In this document: positions 19,443 to 32,107 of the stretch, piece by piece
Layout of the letters: each line of letters begins with the position of its first letter
Numbering within the stretch: the stretch's first letter is position 1
Assembly (NCBI GenBank): GCA_963556255.1
Contig: OY744605.1
Coordinates: 40,392,108-40,456,107, forward strand
Origin: Allolobophora icterica
Lineage: Eukaryota; Annelida; Clitellata; Crassiclitellata; Lumbricidae
Direction: 5' to 3'
Length of the DNA: 64,000 nt
Translations under genes and position numbers: made by a program
Notes under the pieces: generated by a model
What the model was told of the DNA's origin: nothing
Database searches by the model: none
The model's input: only the letters and a program-made list of their open reading frames with translations

Positions 19443-21824
19443 AATTCAATATCAGATTGTGAAGCAGAAGTACGAGAAGCAAGAAAAGAACAAGAGTAAG
19501 TAAGATGAGATAAGGATAAGTGGAGGACGGTGATGAGTAGGAATAACAAGAAGCATCCTTAATTTTACCATGATGTGCCTTAGGCTTACAGCACAATTTA
19601 CCCTAGATTTCACTGAATAAATCAGTGCCAATGTGCCATTTATCACTGGATTATCACGGCCACTGCAGATTGGTGGTGGCAGTTGCTGATTTTATTCCCA
19701 ACTAGGGCTGTCCTCACATCTAAAGGCTGAAGCATTGGCAACAGATGGAGCTCTAAATCTGTCCACTGTACGTACAACTGAGTCCATTAATACGAGTTCC
19801 GTTCAACAAAGCTTTAGCGATGATGTTCATCTTCTAAATCAAGCAGCTTACCACTACCAGGCGCTTGATGGGAGAGGGAGGGAAGGAAACGGGCGCTTTC
19901 TTGATGAAATAATTATTGGTATCATCGGTTCAAGTAATGAACCACGTGCATCTCGACATATTTCATCCATACGGTGGATATATCGGATATAAAGCCCCAC
20001 AGAGATTCACCGAAGCATGCCTTGTCGCTCCATTGTCCGGTTATCTGTTATGCTTCGGCTCCAGTCAGGTTGCCACGAAATACAGAAACAAATATTCAGA
20101 TCGAAGCCTGCCGTGGGTAGTATTTATGGGCAGTAAAACTGCCAGAATAATCCCGAACAAAGAACACGATGGTTGAGCGCTGATGGCTGAGCGACCCGCT
20201 CCTCACGTCCTTTGCCGAACGAACGAACGGGGTATATCAATTTCGACTGGCCCTCACAAGTGAACAAACGTGCAACAGATGAGAATTATCGAAACAAGTC
20301 ATGTAGAGGGACATAACATAAATCTTTTATGTCCGAAAATTATGGTACTGGTACTCATAAACGGACGAACGTGGCCCAGACTCACACATGCTCCGAAACA
20401 AAATCGCCCCAAAAGTAATAAAACAGTAGCGGTCTCTGGCGGTTTTTGCTCGATTGCAATTATGAGTTTTATGGTGTTGTTGCAGCGCAATAATCCCACT
20501 GACACATCACAAAAACACAAAAATCCACAGATCGTTCATAAATAACATTTTAATTAAATTTCCAATTGCAAAGGGATATTGCTATGACTGATAAGGAATC
20601 AATTTACAATGCCTCCTATAGGGAAATGGGAAACTCACACTGATACACGCAATGCTAAACGATAATATTGAAAATCACAGTGTGCTCACATATGAAGCTA
20701 TTTAATCCGGAAAAAAAACAATTCCTCTACACCCAAGGTTTTGTTGAAATCTAGCTAGCACTGAGCATATAAACACAGTTCTAACATCAAAAAGGTTTTG
20801 TAATAACTGCAATGTATCCAAATTATTAGAAGCACTCATGATGGTTATTACATGAAATAATTATAATTTTCAATAATTTTAGGTTGCACCAAACCACACG
20901 TTTGCTACCAAACTGAGCTGAATGCATGATTCACTGATTGGTTTAATAAAAGTCTGACGATTGTTTGTGTGCGTCCACTTAATAGAAAGTGGACACACAC
21001 AGATGCACACTTCAAAGGCTATACTCAGACTCGTGCGGACTCAACTAAATACATGACTTGGGCAAAATGAGCCAAAAGGTGTTTCACACTCATGAAAGAC
21101 TGGACATTTTGCAGACAATATAACCCAAACAGATAATTTACTTTTCGCTAATTTTCCTGCAATTTCCATAATTTCAATTTATTACGTCCGCTTCCAGCTA
21201 AGCCAGTTGTCCAACCTTCCCCAATCGCCCAGAAATGGTGGCAGACAGTGCAACTGCAGGAAGCGCAACCCTCCCCCAACTTCCCCACCATCGATAACGA
21301 AGCCACCGAAAAGGAAAGGCAAGCAGGGAGAAGCATCAAGTACCCCGGTCGCTCACAGCCGGACAAAGACTTTTTCGGCTGGGAGGGAAATGGAGTGATC
21401 GGATATGATTACGGAATGACCACTTTAGATCCTTGGAGTGATGGCGATGGCCATGGGAAGGCAAACAACGGGTCCAGTCTGGCTGGCTGAAGCATAGACA
21501 AACGAAAAAAGACATGGCGGCCTCGTCGAACAAAGGAAGAAGAGGATTTCGCGTAATGCGTCCGGTTCCCGCAACACCGACATTTTGAATTATTAACACA
21601 ATCGAACTGAATTGATACGACGGATAAGGAGTGGCACTTGGGCGACAGTCTGTCTCCGGTAATTATCATCTACTAAGCAGATCTTAGCAACTGCACTGCA
21701 GACCCCTCTCTCCATCAATGCAATGCGATTGTAACATGACATAACCTATTGTAATGTATTTGTGGTTTCTTCATTTCAGTAGAGCTTCCCACACTCGTAA
21801 CTGTGTAAAGCAGATATTTCAGTC
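19443..21824. other. No recognised gene; two unassigned open stretches
   Basis: An 85-codon frame at about 19735-19992 and short frames at 21207-21490 match no family I know and lack clear splice or start context. GC content rises near 20000-20300 and 21180-21600. Otherwise AT-rich non-coding sequence. Confidence 0.4.
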
Positions 21825-22129
21825 CAGGGGCGATCTGAGATTCAAGAGGTCCAATTCAGCTACGGCCCCCCCATTTGATATTTACACAGGACGTGGCTCC
21901 CCATCACGAAGTACATTATATATATAGAGGCTTCATTTTAGACTAGCACCAACAAAGCAGGATCCGTACTGTGAGTGAAACAGCGAGATTAACGAATTAA
22001 GCACAATTGTTTTAATGGCATATACCAAATATTAAATTACAGAAATTAGCACATAACTCTCTTAGTAAACGCAAAAAATTATTTTTGGCCCCCTCAACTC
22101 AACTCATTAACCTTCTGGATCCGTCGCTG
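21825..22129. mobile_element. hAT-like MITE, degenerate ends
   Basis: Starts CAGGGGCGATCTGAGA and ends TCTGGATCCGTCGCTG, imperfectly inverted, inside the perfect 8-bp duplication TTTCAGTC (21817-21824 and 22130-22137). 305 bp with C runs near the left end (GGCCCCCCCATT) and the right end (TTGGCCCCCT). No coding sequence. Confidence 0.75.
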
Positions 22130-22312
22130 TTTCAGTCTAACACTGCTAGTAAATAAAAGCAAGTGCACTCAAACTATTTGAAATGCAACAACATTAATTA
22201 GTATACGGATTCTGAACACAATGAGGAAAAAGTGAAATCAGAGCTAATCAAGACATCAGCCAGGAATACCCCAACAATCATTTCATCAAATATGTCCAGC
22301 TCATTAATTAAG

Positions 22313-22483
22313 TGTGTGTGGTGGAGGTAATTCTATTCTTTGACAATATAAAATTAATGTATGAAGGCTGTGATCCTAGGATTTGGGGGCAAAGCCTCCA
22401 ATGGGGAGCCTGGTACCAGCACAATGTATGCTGAGTGAGCTTACAAATTATTAAAGAACTGTCATTCGTGTTATTTGTTCTGG
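22313..22483 (+). repeat. Inverted repeat arm downstream of the prickle exon
   Basis: 171 bp that reads as the exact reverse complement of 23351-23521. In the minus-strand transcript it lies in the downstream intron, starting about 54 nt after the exon's splice donor. I see no transposon-like termini on it. Confidence 0.92.
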
Positions 22484-22536
22484 GATTTGTTCATTAATTA
22501 AATAAACTATCATCAAAAAAGATGACACAGGCTTAC

Positions 22537-22711
22537 CTGTGCAGGAGTCAGTCCAGGTGGCACCCAGGTGTACTCTTCCAGTGCGCATCCGCTGTCATCA
22601 TCGGATGCTGATTGGTATTTGAGTGCGGAACGCATCATCTGCACATTTCGAATGGATTTCGGCACCGAGTCAACTTCTTCATATGATGCCTTTGACGCTG
22701 AACAATCCTCA
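22537..22711 (-). CDS. prickle: prickle, exon just upstream of the PET domain
   Basis: On the minus strand the segment has a good acceptor (TTTTTCAG) at its right edge and a consensus donor (CAG|GTAAGC) at its left edge. It encodes about 58 residues ending [19 protein letters not shown] then TPAQ. This [18 protein letters not shown] signature is the conserved sequence leading into the PET domain of Prickle proteins. Prickle is a PET-LIM cytoplasmic/membrane protein of planar cell polarity that works with Van Gogh and antagonises Dishevelled. The exon is 175 bp: it enters in phase 2 (first base T completes a codon) and ends on a codon boundary. The rest of PET and the three LIM domains should follow at lower coordinates but are not in this window. 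It lies between perfect inverted repeats. Confidence 0.88.
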
Positions 22712-22900
22712 CTGAAAAACCATAATATAATACGATGACTTCTATAGCGCCATTATGATAATGCCCAAGACATTAAAAGTGAAATCACAATCAGAAATCA
22801 TAATTCAACGAAGAAGACAGGTCGAAATTCGATAGATCAGAGAACCCAGAACTTAAGTCATGGCTACAGTGGGATGCAAGTTTAAGGAAATGAGTCTCAG

Positions 22901-23066
22901 CATAGGTGTAATTTGTGGGGGGTATGAGGGGTACCCGTACCCCACTTTTTGAACAATGCCAAGCAATATTTCATTATTATGCATACCCAAAGATTGCAGT
23001 CTCCGCCTTGCTTCGTGTATGTAACAAGTTGGTACCCCCCACTTTTAGACCAAAGTTATGCCTCTG
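22901..23066. mobile_element. hAT-like MITE family B (CATAGGTGTAA ends), copy 1
   Basis: Ends CATAGGTGTAATTTGTGGGG and CAAAGTTATGCCTCTG; flanks AGTCTCAG (22893-22900) and CGTCTCAG (23067-23074), an 8-bp duplication with one difference. It shares its interior (CGCCTTG, TGCCAA, GGTACCCC) in opposite orientation with the copy at 44376-44717. It lies in the prickle intron, between the exon and the right inverted arm. Confidence 0.82.
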
Positions 23067-23350
23067 CGTCTCAGTCAGTACATCAGAGTAAAAATGCGAT
23101 GATGGCCTTATGTCTGTAGTGATGCTACACATATATAAGGCCATCATCGTATTTTACTACAGTTAACTCAAAAGAAGCCAGGTCTCTGTCGTGTAAGAAT
23201 TGTAGACTGTGGCATTAAGTAATTCGATCAGTGGTGGTAACAACCGTGCACGAAATTAGGAGCTAAAGGCTCAACTTTTGGCTCATCCCCACTAATGTAC
23301 GTACCATCCCCAGTTTACCGTTTTCTCGTGTACTAATCAATCAGGACCTT

Positions 23351-23521
23351 CCAGAACAAATAACACGAATGACAGTTCTTTAATAATTTGTAAGCTCACT
23401 CAGCATACATTGTGCTGGTACCAGGCTCCCCATTGGAGGCTTTGCCCCCAAATCCTAGGATCACAGCCTTCATACATTAATTTTATATTGTCAAAGAATA
23501 GAATTACCTCCACCACACACA
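23351..23521 (-). repeat. Inverted repeat arm upstream of the prickle exon
   Basis: Exact reverse complement of 22313-22483. In the prickle transcript it is in the upstream intron, about 640 nt before the exon. Beyond it an AC-rich microsatellite begins (ACACACG... to about 23590). Confidence 0.92.
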
Positions 23522-24093
23522 TGCATGCAGACACACGCACAAAACCCATACATACACACACGCGCACGCGCACACACATAAACATGCACACATATATACA
23601 ACATAGGTATATCACATATGCCTGGGAACATACTGGATACCTCAACATACACCATACACAAATACAATGGCTCATACCAGAGGCATTTCTTATTGAGGCT
23701 AGCAACTCCTTACATAATGGGGTCAAACTGCTTCCTCCATTGCAACCAGGTCGACATCCATTAGTGGGTCCTCAGCTGTTCCATCCATCTTGATGAGAAT
23801 CTGCTAAAAGGCCCAATCACTTCTCCTGCAGAAGTCTGGCTCAACCCTATTTCAGTCCATCATGCACATCAGCAGCAACATATGCACAGCTAATAGTCTC
23901 CTAAACAACACTCCAGTAGACACACAGACAAATGGCCAAATCTAACAGCACTTTAAAACTGGTATCTGATAACGGAAGACACTAATGTGCTAAATGCTAT
24001 AAACTATAATTGTAGAGGAAGTTCTGTCAGTTAGTTAGGCACCTTTCTCTAATAATATTATAATAGCCTCAGTGTCGTGCATTTGCTACATGA
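23522..24093. other. No gene; AC-rich simple sequence then unique DNA
   Basis: CACACA/CGCGCACGCG repeats to about 23590, then non-coding sequence without any recognisable feature. Confidence 0.5.
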
Positions 24094-24504
24094 ATGTTCA
24101 TGACCTTTGTGGACTTCGCCCCATACCTGATTAAAAGACGCCCTAATTGTTCACTCCAAATCTCGACTGTTGCAACTCCCTTTCCTATAATATCTCAAAC
24201 ACATCTACAAGCAATCCAGAGTGCTCTTACCAATGCAGTCACCAAATCTGCCAAACACCACCATAAAACTCCAGTTCTGAAATCACTTCACTGGCTTAAA
24301 ATCTCTCGGTGCATCCATTACAAAATTGTATCTCTTACCTACAATGCCCTTCTCAACTCTATTACAACTGCTAGCTATTCACCATCCAACCGCCCACATC
24401 AACTCGTTTTTCGTCATACCTTTTTCTATCTCGGCCTCCAGTCTCTTCCCTTCTCAAATTATTCTGCAAACTCTCAGCCCATTCTTTGTTTGTTGAACCC
24501 CTAA
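24094..24504 (+). pseudogene. CR1/L2-like LINE reverse transcriptase, C-terminal fragment
   Basis: The plus strand near 24160 reads DCCNSLSYNIS in one frame and then continues in another with QTHLQAIQSALTNAV, TPVLKSLHWLKI and IHYKIVSLTYNALL. This is the typical ending of CR1/L2-type RTs (LDYCNSLL...TPVLKELHWLP...R-YKI). The frame change and the mutated Asp-Tyr-Cys motif show decay. The 5' part is missing, as expected for 5'-truncated retrotransposition. It lies in the putative prickle intron in sense opposite to the host gene. Confidence 0.8.
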
Positions 24505-27500
24505 AAACTTATCAAGCTATCCTGTCCTGATTCTGCTCCTGCACCACCCCATGATCACCAGCACCATGACCACCATCACCAACAATTAAACTAATTTAAC
24601 TGTAGCACTGTGCAGTCCCCATGGCTCCACCCTTCCCCGATGCTGACCTGGCACTGGAATGGATCAAACAACTTGTCTCTTGTGGAGAATGTAGACTGGA
24701 TTTGATATAGCACGGGTGTATACACTGTTCTCCTGGCACCAGGAACTGATGGCGCTAGTGATAATGATGATTGTCTGGAAGACCTGTTAGGTTTTAGGAA
24801 GTGTTTATTGAGGGAGTGTTTGAAGCTACTGGTTGTCAAGCAACATGCAGCATACTCAACTGAAAGAGTATCCAGCTGGCAATTAACGTTGACTGACAGA
24901 TCACAGAGTAACAAAGCACAAGAAAGTAGGTTAAAAGCAGTGTTTTCCAGTATAATGAAGTCCGCATTGGCAGCTACCCACGCAGGGCGTTTCCATAATA
25001 TAAGGAATACAAGATGTAAAACTCTGTGACAAACATAAATTTTTAATAAAGCAAATCCATGAAGTACAAATATCCAATATTTAGTGGATTATATCACATT
25101 TAATGGATGATATCACTGTTAATGGAACTTATTACAATCTCAGCAGCTGACTACAAGAGCCTGAGAAATCTCTCAACGGATCTTTCAGCATCAAAGCGAT
25201 ACAATATCTTCTTCATAGAAACTCCCGGAGGCCAGTAGCACAGGATAAACACACAGGCATTTGGTTTGTTACTCACGAAGTAAACGCAAAACGTGTCATT
25301 CATGGATCATTTAGAGATTTAGAGACCAGCACAGAAGGTGCAGAGACTGATCAGTGACCAGGAATTAATCTGACTAGAGACAGTGGCAATCAGCACAAAA
25401 AATAACTAGTACAAAATGTGACCAGTGTGACAAATAGCCAGTGCAAATAAAAATCAGTGCAGTAGTAGTTGGTGCAGAAGGCATCAGTGCGATAGGCAAA
25501 CAGTGTCAAAAGGCAACAAAGTGTTGTCTGTTAGACCTTGAGTTGACTCGCTCACTCACTCACTCACTCACTCGCTCACTCTTGCTCATTCACCATCTGA
25601 CAGGTTATGATTTACGATCCAAGGTTCTCCTCCTCTCATCTGACCTGTCCATCAGAACCATCCAGAGATTCTCTCCCAAGGGATGACCGACCGTTCACTC
25701 ACTGACTAACTCTCATCTCCATACATTTCGGATGTTCCTGAAGACAGGGTATTATTCAAAGACAAAGGGTTAACCCGGCTGAGTGGCAAGGTTCACATGA
25801 GGCAACATCTGTCAATGCCATTCAAGGCTATTGAGCCGATCTAATCAACTGATTAAATACGTGGCCAATTTTCAGACCATAATTACTCTTCTTGGTGCCT
25901 CCCCCCCCCCCCAATAGGGGAGAAATAACCCTATGGAGAATAGAGTGACTCAGATTCTGACACTACAGAAATCCTCGTGGAAGAGCAGATTTGGTGAATC
26001 ATAACAACACAATTTCGAAGAAACAAGAATTATTTTAAATAAAATAAGTAAAAAAGGAATAACAAAACTGTTTTAATGATAATTAATAATAGTGATAATT
26101 GAAGTACTGGTGATAACAGAAGTGGAAGTTGGAGCTGCTTGTGGGTATCATATAACTCTGACAAAACTTATAAATGGTGTAGCACCTTAAACCTTAACTT
26201 CCTTGGGATTCTGTCGCATGCACAAAGCAGCAATAAAGACTGCTGACTCATCTTTTGTAAGAGCTCTGTAACAATAAAGTACCTGACAGGGATTTAACTA
26301 TACGCGTACTGTGTGCCCTTATCAATAAAATTCTCAGGCAGTGCAGACAACGTAAAGAAAAAACCTGAAAACCATTTCTTAAAGATTGCACACTTAAGCA
26401 ATAAAGTTTTCAATGACCCAGTACTACCCATTAGTAGATAAGAATGGTCTGAAAATCTGCACTACAGGCCACGAGAACAACTAACAACTGTCTCTTCAAT
26501 CCAGCATTGCACAGCAATACAGCTATTTTAGCAGAGAAGCCCGGGCTCAACCTTTCTACAAGCAACCCACCATTCTTCAAGACGGACCAGAAAAGTCCAA
26601 ACAATGCATAAATCACATGAGCCACCACGGACCAGGAAGGAGATGATGCGCCTAAAAGCCCTTCACCATCACCTGACCATCTGGTTGAACCCGATGGACG
26701 ATGGCAGCGCCAGGCAAAGCACTGGATGCAACAAAAGCAGCAGCAGCAGCATTCCACCGAGGTCCAGGTGCACCAGATGAAGATGAAATAACTAGGCGCC
26801 ACCATCAGACCAAACAGACCGGCGGCACTTCCTGCAGCAGCAACAACTGCACCAACAACAACAGCAGCAGCAGCAGCAGCATCAGTATCAGCATCAGCAG
26901 CAGAGGTTTCATGGTATTTGCCCGGGCTGCGGAGACAGCCGCAGTGGAGTGGGATCTGAAGAGTGGATCCGGAAAGAAGGCGGCCGACGCTTTGCTCTGC
27001 CATTTGCTAAAACGGGAACAGCATTTGTAGATCCTGACAGCTCATCCATTAGAAGCGGCCAGACTTACGCCGTCTGGTTATCTTGGTGTGTCGGGAAAAA
27101 AGGGGCCAAGATATTCCTAACCACTTAAACAAGAGGTAACTGAATAAGTCCATCCATCAGCCGAGGTTCAGTCAATGAACATTATGCATCAAACAATCAC
27201 TAATTAAAAAACAAATAAACCAAACAATCATTTGATTGATTCCTAATTAGTCAGCGATAGGTTGAAGTCACTCAGAACTGTAAATTAATTTATTACATAC
27301 ATCAGCGTCATGCATGGTCCATAACAAAAGTAACTACAAGCTAAAAGCTGAAATAAGAAGTTATTATACTATAAATGTTCATTAAAACTGTGTTCTGACC
27401 AGTAACGTTAAACCCCCACTTCTGGCAACAGTGGGAGATCGTTCTCCTGACCCCTGACCCCCATTAGGAGATGACACTGGTTAGGTCAGTGGTGCCTCTA

Positions 27501-29335
27501 ATGAGTTTTTCTCCTGTTGCACTATATAAATTTGGAATTACAATTCAACAAGACACTTTATAAATCGTTTTTAAAAGTAAACCCACCCAAAAGCACAGCA
27601 CACACGGTTACCAAACTGATCTAGAACAATGCATTAAGGGTACGGGTATCTAAAGGCTGAAAATTAACATTGAGCTGCACCATGGCACATGCAACAGAAT
27701 ATATCCCTAAAAGGTGCCAGGATGCACCAAGCTATGATGGGACCCATCAGTGTGGTTGTGTGAGTGTGTATGTGTGTGTGAGTGTGTATGTGTGTGCGTT
27801 GGTGCATGTGTAACGTGTTTGTATAGTTAAACATTCTAAGTCTATGATATCTTCATAATAATACATCATTCTCCACTTTAGCTCCAGGAAGGGCAATAAT
27901 TTCAATCAATCTTATCAACATTTATAGTATAGTAACTTCACCCTACAAAGTTGGTTCTGACCTATGGGCCAGAGTTCAGAATGTCAGTGATAGGCACTTA
28001 ATACCTGTGCTGTCTGACAGAGCTGCATCAAAGCTGAAGCAGACAATTGGTTGCTGATATATACAGCCATGGCACCAAAACAGAAACTGCCAACGGAATG
28101 AATAACAAGCCAGACTCATGAGAACCTATAAAATTTCAGTGTGCAAGATGAAAGCAAATAACAGTAAGCAGTTTTTAAAGTTACCAAAAACTGAAAAGGT
28201 TTTGTCAAGTACGTTAGCTAATCCACTTAAAACTTTCTTAAACAGGAAATCTGATGGAGCTACAAAACAGAAAGAGGTCCTGAGGAGGTTTTACCACCCA
28301 CCTCGAAAACACCAACCAAAAACAGTCCACTGGAGACGTGGTGTTTCCGGATGCATAGATCCACTCACGAAGAACCAAGTACTCAGTAACTAAGCAATCT
28401 TTGCAAGAATGTTATCCTTCCTTTGCGGCCGATAGTCTAAACTAAACAAAACATAAAGCTTAAGAAAAACTATACCCGTTGTATCAGATCTAATCTTGGA
28501 ACCAATATAGTACAACTCTAATAATGCATCGGAAATCAACTGGAGTCGGTTACAAGCGGAAGTCTGCAATCTGTTGCATCAAAATCCATCAGAGCAACTG
28601 ATGGTAACATAGAAATAGCCTGTGGTGGGGAGAGGATATTATTTTAGACGTCACTTGCTCCTTAGAAGCAAATGACCTACTGACCTGCAATTTTCATTGT
28701 ACAGCAATTCAACCAACATTCCACTGTTCCTCTACCCTCCTCCTAATGCCCTTTCCTCTCTGTTGCTTTTCAAACATTGGCCCCCTTCCAGAAAGATAAG
28801 GACGAGAATGGGTCATAACGTAAGCAAGCCTGAGTGGTGGCCATCAGCTTCAGAATAAATTTCCATAAATCTGAAGAAAAGAATAGGCTACGATAGGAAG
28901 CACTTGTAACCAATTCTCAGCTATAGATGTAACAGCCAGACAGAATGAATTGCCGAAGAACCTCAAAGGTAGCCATAATTTGTCTAATAAATTAAGGATC
29001 AGATCTGACTGTGAACAGAGCTCAACTGTCTGGCATAAAATGTCGGCAAGGTTCCTTTGACAGGATTTGGTGTATAATCCAACAGGTGCCTGACAACTGC
29101 CTCTTCCCATCCTCAACTCTGCAGACAGAAACTCGGGCACACCACAAAAAACAAAGATCAAACCAACTCATACATACACACAAACCGAGCAGGCATACAC
29201 AAACATCCACAGGTCCAACGCATACTGTGCATGACGGTGGTTAGACCCCAGTAGTTGTCTCTGTGTATGTATATGTATACTTTGTCAGTCTGCACATGAT
29301 ACGTGAGAGCTGCTGTGCGTATGTATGCGTGTGAG

Positions 29336-29338
<3 letters not shown>
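24505..29338. other. No recognised gene; intron-like DNA
   Basis: Mostly AT-rich. Contains a TCACTCAC microsatellite (about 25548-25580), a C run at about 25903, a Gln-codon-rich segment at 26629-27128 listed separately, and a GTGTGTATGTGTGTGAGTG array at about 27755-27800. Nothing else is supported. Confidence 0.5.
26629..27128 (+). other. Unassigned GC-rich, CAG-repeat-rich segment
   Basis: The plus strand has open stretches in two frames. One encodes DDAPKSPSPSPDHLVEPDGR and then Q-rich sequence to a stop. The other encodes a poly-Gln/His tract and then RFHGICPGCGDSRSGVGSEE and on to a stop at about 27126. All three plus frames and one minus frame are open for over 100 codons, which CAG repeats alone can produce. 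I recognise no family, and no clean splice sites define an exon. It could be a decayed or lineage-specific exon. Confidence 0.25.

Positions 29339-29373
<35 letters not shown>
29339..29373 (+). repeat. (GT)n dinucleotide repeat
   Basis: A GT run of about 35 bp within a longer GT-rich region extending to about 29440. Confidence 0.9.
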
Positions 29374-29381
<8 letters not shown>

Positions 29382-29745
29382 TTGTGTGGGTGTGAGATTT
29401 GGTTGCATATTAATGTTTGCTTGTTTGTGTGTGTCTTCAGGCAAACATCTATTTTATGTGTTTATTTGTTTGTCTGTTTGGCCTTCTCTGAAACTGACAT
29501 TCCCATCAAACTTAATTTGTCTACTTTTCTTTCACTGTCTCCTTCTTCATAAATCAACTCTTGTATCCAATTTCATGGTTTTTTACTTTGACCCCAAAAA
29601 ATTAATTACAACCACGTCAGCTCAACTCCAAGGGCACAGTAGGCAAAGATTTCTAGTACCTCTGTTGTGTTTATACTTCAGGCTAACAGCAAAAGCTTTG
29701 TACAGAACCTCTTACACCTGGAAATAAGCAGCTTCTCTTGACTTT

Positions 29746-30366
<621 letters not shown>

Positions 30367-30374
30367 GGTGAAGG

Positions 30375-30655
30375 CATGGGCGTCCGCAGGAATTTTTTTA
30401 GGGGGGCGCAAACAATTTTTTATGGGGGAAATAATTTGGGGAGGGGCAAAATAACGGTTTTGCAGAGAAAAAAATCTGCATAGAAAAAAATAATAATGAT
30501 CAAGGACTTTACCTAAATAATTAAGTGTTTTTTCGCATTGAAAATTGTGTTGGGACTGTTCTAATAATCATAATTATCAAAAGATTTTATATTTATAAAA
30601 TATTTGCAAAATCCAGGGGGGCGCAAATCCTTGCGCCCCCCTCCGGACGCCCATG
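30375..30655. mobile_element. hAT-like MITE with CATGGGCGTCCG ends, copy 2
   Basis: Ends CATGGGCGTCCG and CGGACGCCCATG are perfectly inverted, in the perfect 8-bp duplication GGTGAAGG (30367-30374, 30656-30663). 281 bp, with GGGGGGCGCAAA near both ends forming a further inverted pair. No coding sequence. The copy at 16872-17030 has the same outermost bases. Confidence 0.92.
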
Positions 30656-30663
30656 GGTGAAGG

Positions 30664-31298
30664 GCATAGAAAAAAATGGTGCCTGGTGCATGGTCTTTTC
30701 CAGTCCTCAAAGTTTAATTCTATTTCCATTTACTTGTTGTGCATGAACCAAATTAAGAATGTAAATTTCACACTTTACTAGATGTTCAGTAACATATATA
30801 TTCATTGATTTACTAATTAATAAAAAATTGGTCTAAGAACCAACAGTAGAAACAATATGGTTACCTTTTAATACCCAATACCATTCTGCAATGATTAACA
30901 ACTTTCTTCTACCATTATATTCACATCATATCATCTCAACTCAAATTGAGCATAAACAGTGTCCAATGATACAAATCACCACTCCAGGAAAGAAATAGAT
31001 ATTTATAACTGACTACATCATTATCAATTAATAAATAAAATAATAATCAGTGGTTTTTCTGCCAGAACAGTGTTCCGGTACCTTTTTTCAGCTATTAAAA
31101 AATAATTTAGTTATTTTAATAAAAGAATAATTTACTTACTTTAATTTCATGTGACGTCAAAAATTTTCTTGAGAAGGGTCTCAACGAGACCCCTCGAAAA
31201 CCTCACCCCCGTTTTCTTGGGCTTTGCCCTGGATTTAGCCCTACTATATTTGTTCAGTTCTGGAACCTTTCATTCTAGAAACAAAACACTGATAATAA

Positions 31299-31342
<44 letters not shown>

Positions 31343-32084
31343 CAACAACAGTCATCACCATCATAATTGCTGGCCATTGGCATAATGATTATCAACATTA
31401 GAAGATTCAGAACAGGGGTCAAGTAAGCAAGGTCATACTCAACATAGCAGACGTTTCAATCAGGATTTTAGATTACCACTTTTTTTATATATTTTCTATG
31501 ACATCAGTTTAAACTCATCATAATTTTGCCATGCTATTTTCATCCAACAGATTTATGATGACCTATTTCTTTTTTATCATCTGGGTTTTAGATGACATCT
31601 TAATATTTTTAATGTTTAAAAAATTTGGAGATCCTTTACTATTACTTATCCAGATTTCAGATGACTTTTTTCAACCTTTCTTACTTTCCTCCCAGATATT
31701 TCAAGACCATGCTTCCAGCATTTTCTCACTTTGGCTTCCAGCACTTTCTCAGTTAATTAATATTAATCGAAATGAAGTGTTTATAATTTTGCCACTTTAG
31801 CATGGCCTTTTCATTTACAAGTGAATAGAGACAAGCAATGCGCTCTCACCAGCGAGTTGAGGGTGATGAACATCGGCCACATGCCCACCCCAATCAAATT
31901 ATGGGGCATGCATCTTCGTGGCAATTGTTGATTATGAAAAATGGAATATGGGGCAATAAAAAGCAGCGGAAAACTAGATAGATGAGGATTAAATATACGT
32001 AAGCAGTCTTCCTATGTTATCAGTTTAACGCCGTCATTAGTATTAAGAATCCGCAATTTGACTGGTGTATATACATCGACCCAC
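30664..32084. other. No recognisable gene; AT-rich
   Basis: AT-rich sequence with an AATAAT microsatellite at about 31294-31340. Frames around 31531-31800 are open only because of base composition. The last about 100 bp adjoin the candidate prickle splice donor. Confidence 0.5.
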
Positions 32085-32107
32085 CTGCTTTCGATAGTCG
32101 TATCCAT
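32085..32107 (-). CDS. prickle: Candidate first coding exon of prickle
   Basis: On the minus strand, ATAATGGATACGACTATCG begins a 7-codon frame (MDTTIES) that runs 23 nt to AAAGCAG|GTGGGT, a usable splice donor. Its outgoing phase (two bases, AG) exactly completes the prickle exon's incoming T to give Ser. The ATG has A at -3 and G at +4, and an in-frame TGA lies about 60 nt upstream, so this is the first ATG of its frame. The surrounding sequence is CpG-rich compared with its neighbours. Short N-terminal exons before the conserved prickle exon are plausible, but nothing in the seven codons themselves identifies the gene. A transcript is needed. Confidence 0.45.

Noticed and set aside
19249..19646. 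Poly-His, poly-Met and poly-Ser proteins
   Set aside because: Translations of the ATG microsatellite with no other support.
26431..27003. 190-residue minus-strand protein rich in Ala, Val and Cys
   Set aside because: Antisense reading of CAG-rich DNA, with no domain and no splice logic.
31070..31294. Another hAT-like element (CAGTGTTCC...AACACTG)
   Set aside because: Ends are weakly inverted but the flanking 8 bp do not match, so I could not support boundaries.
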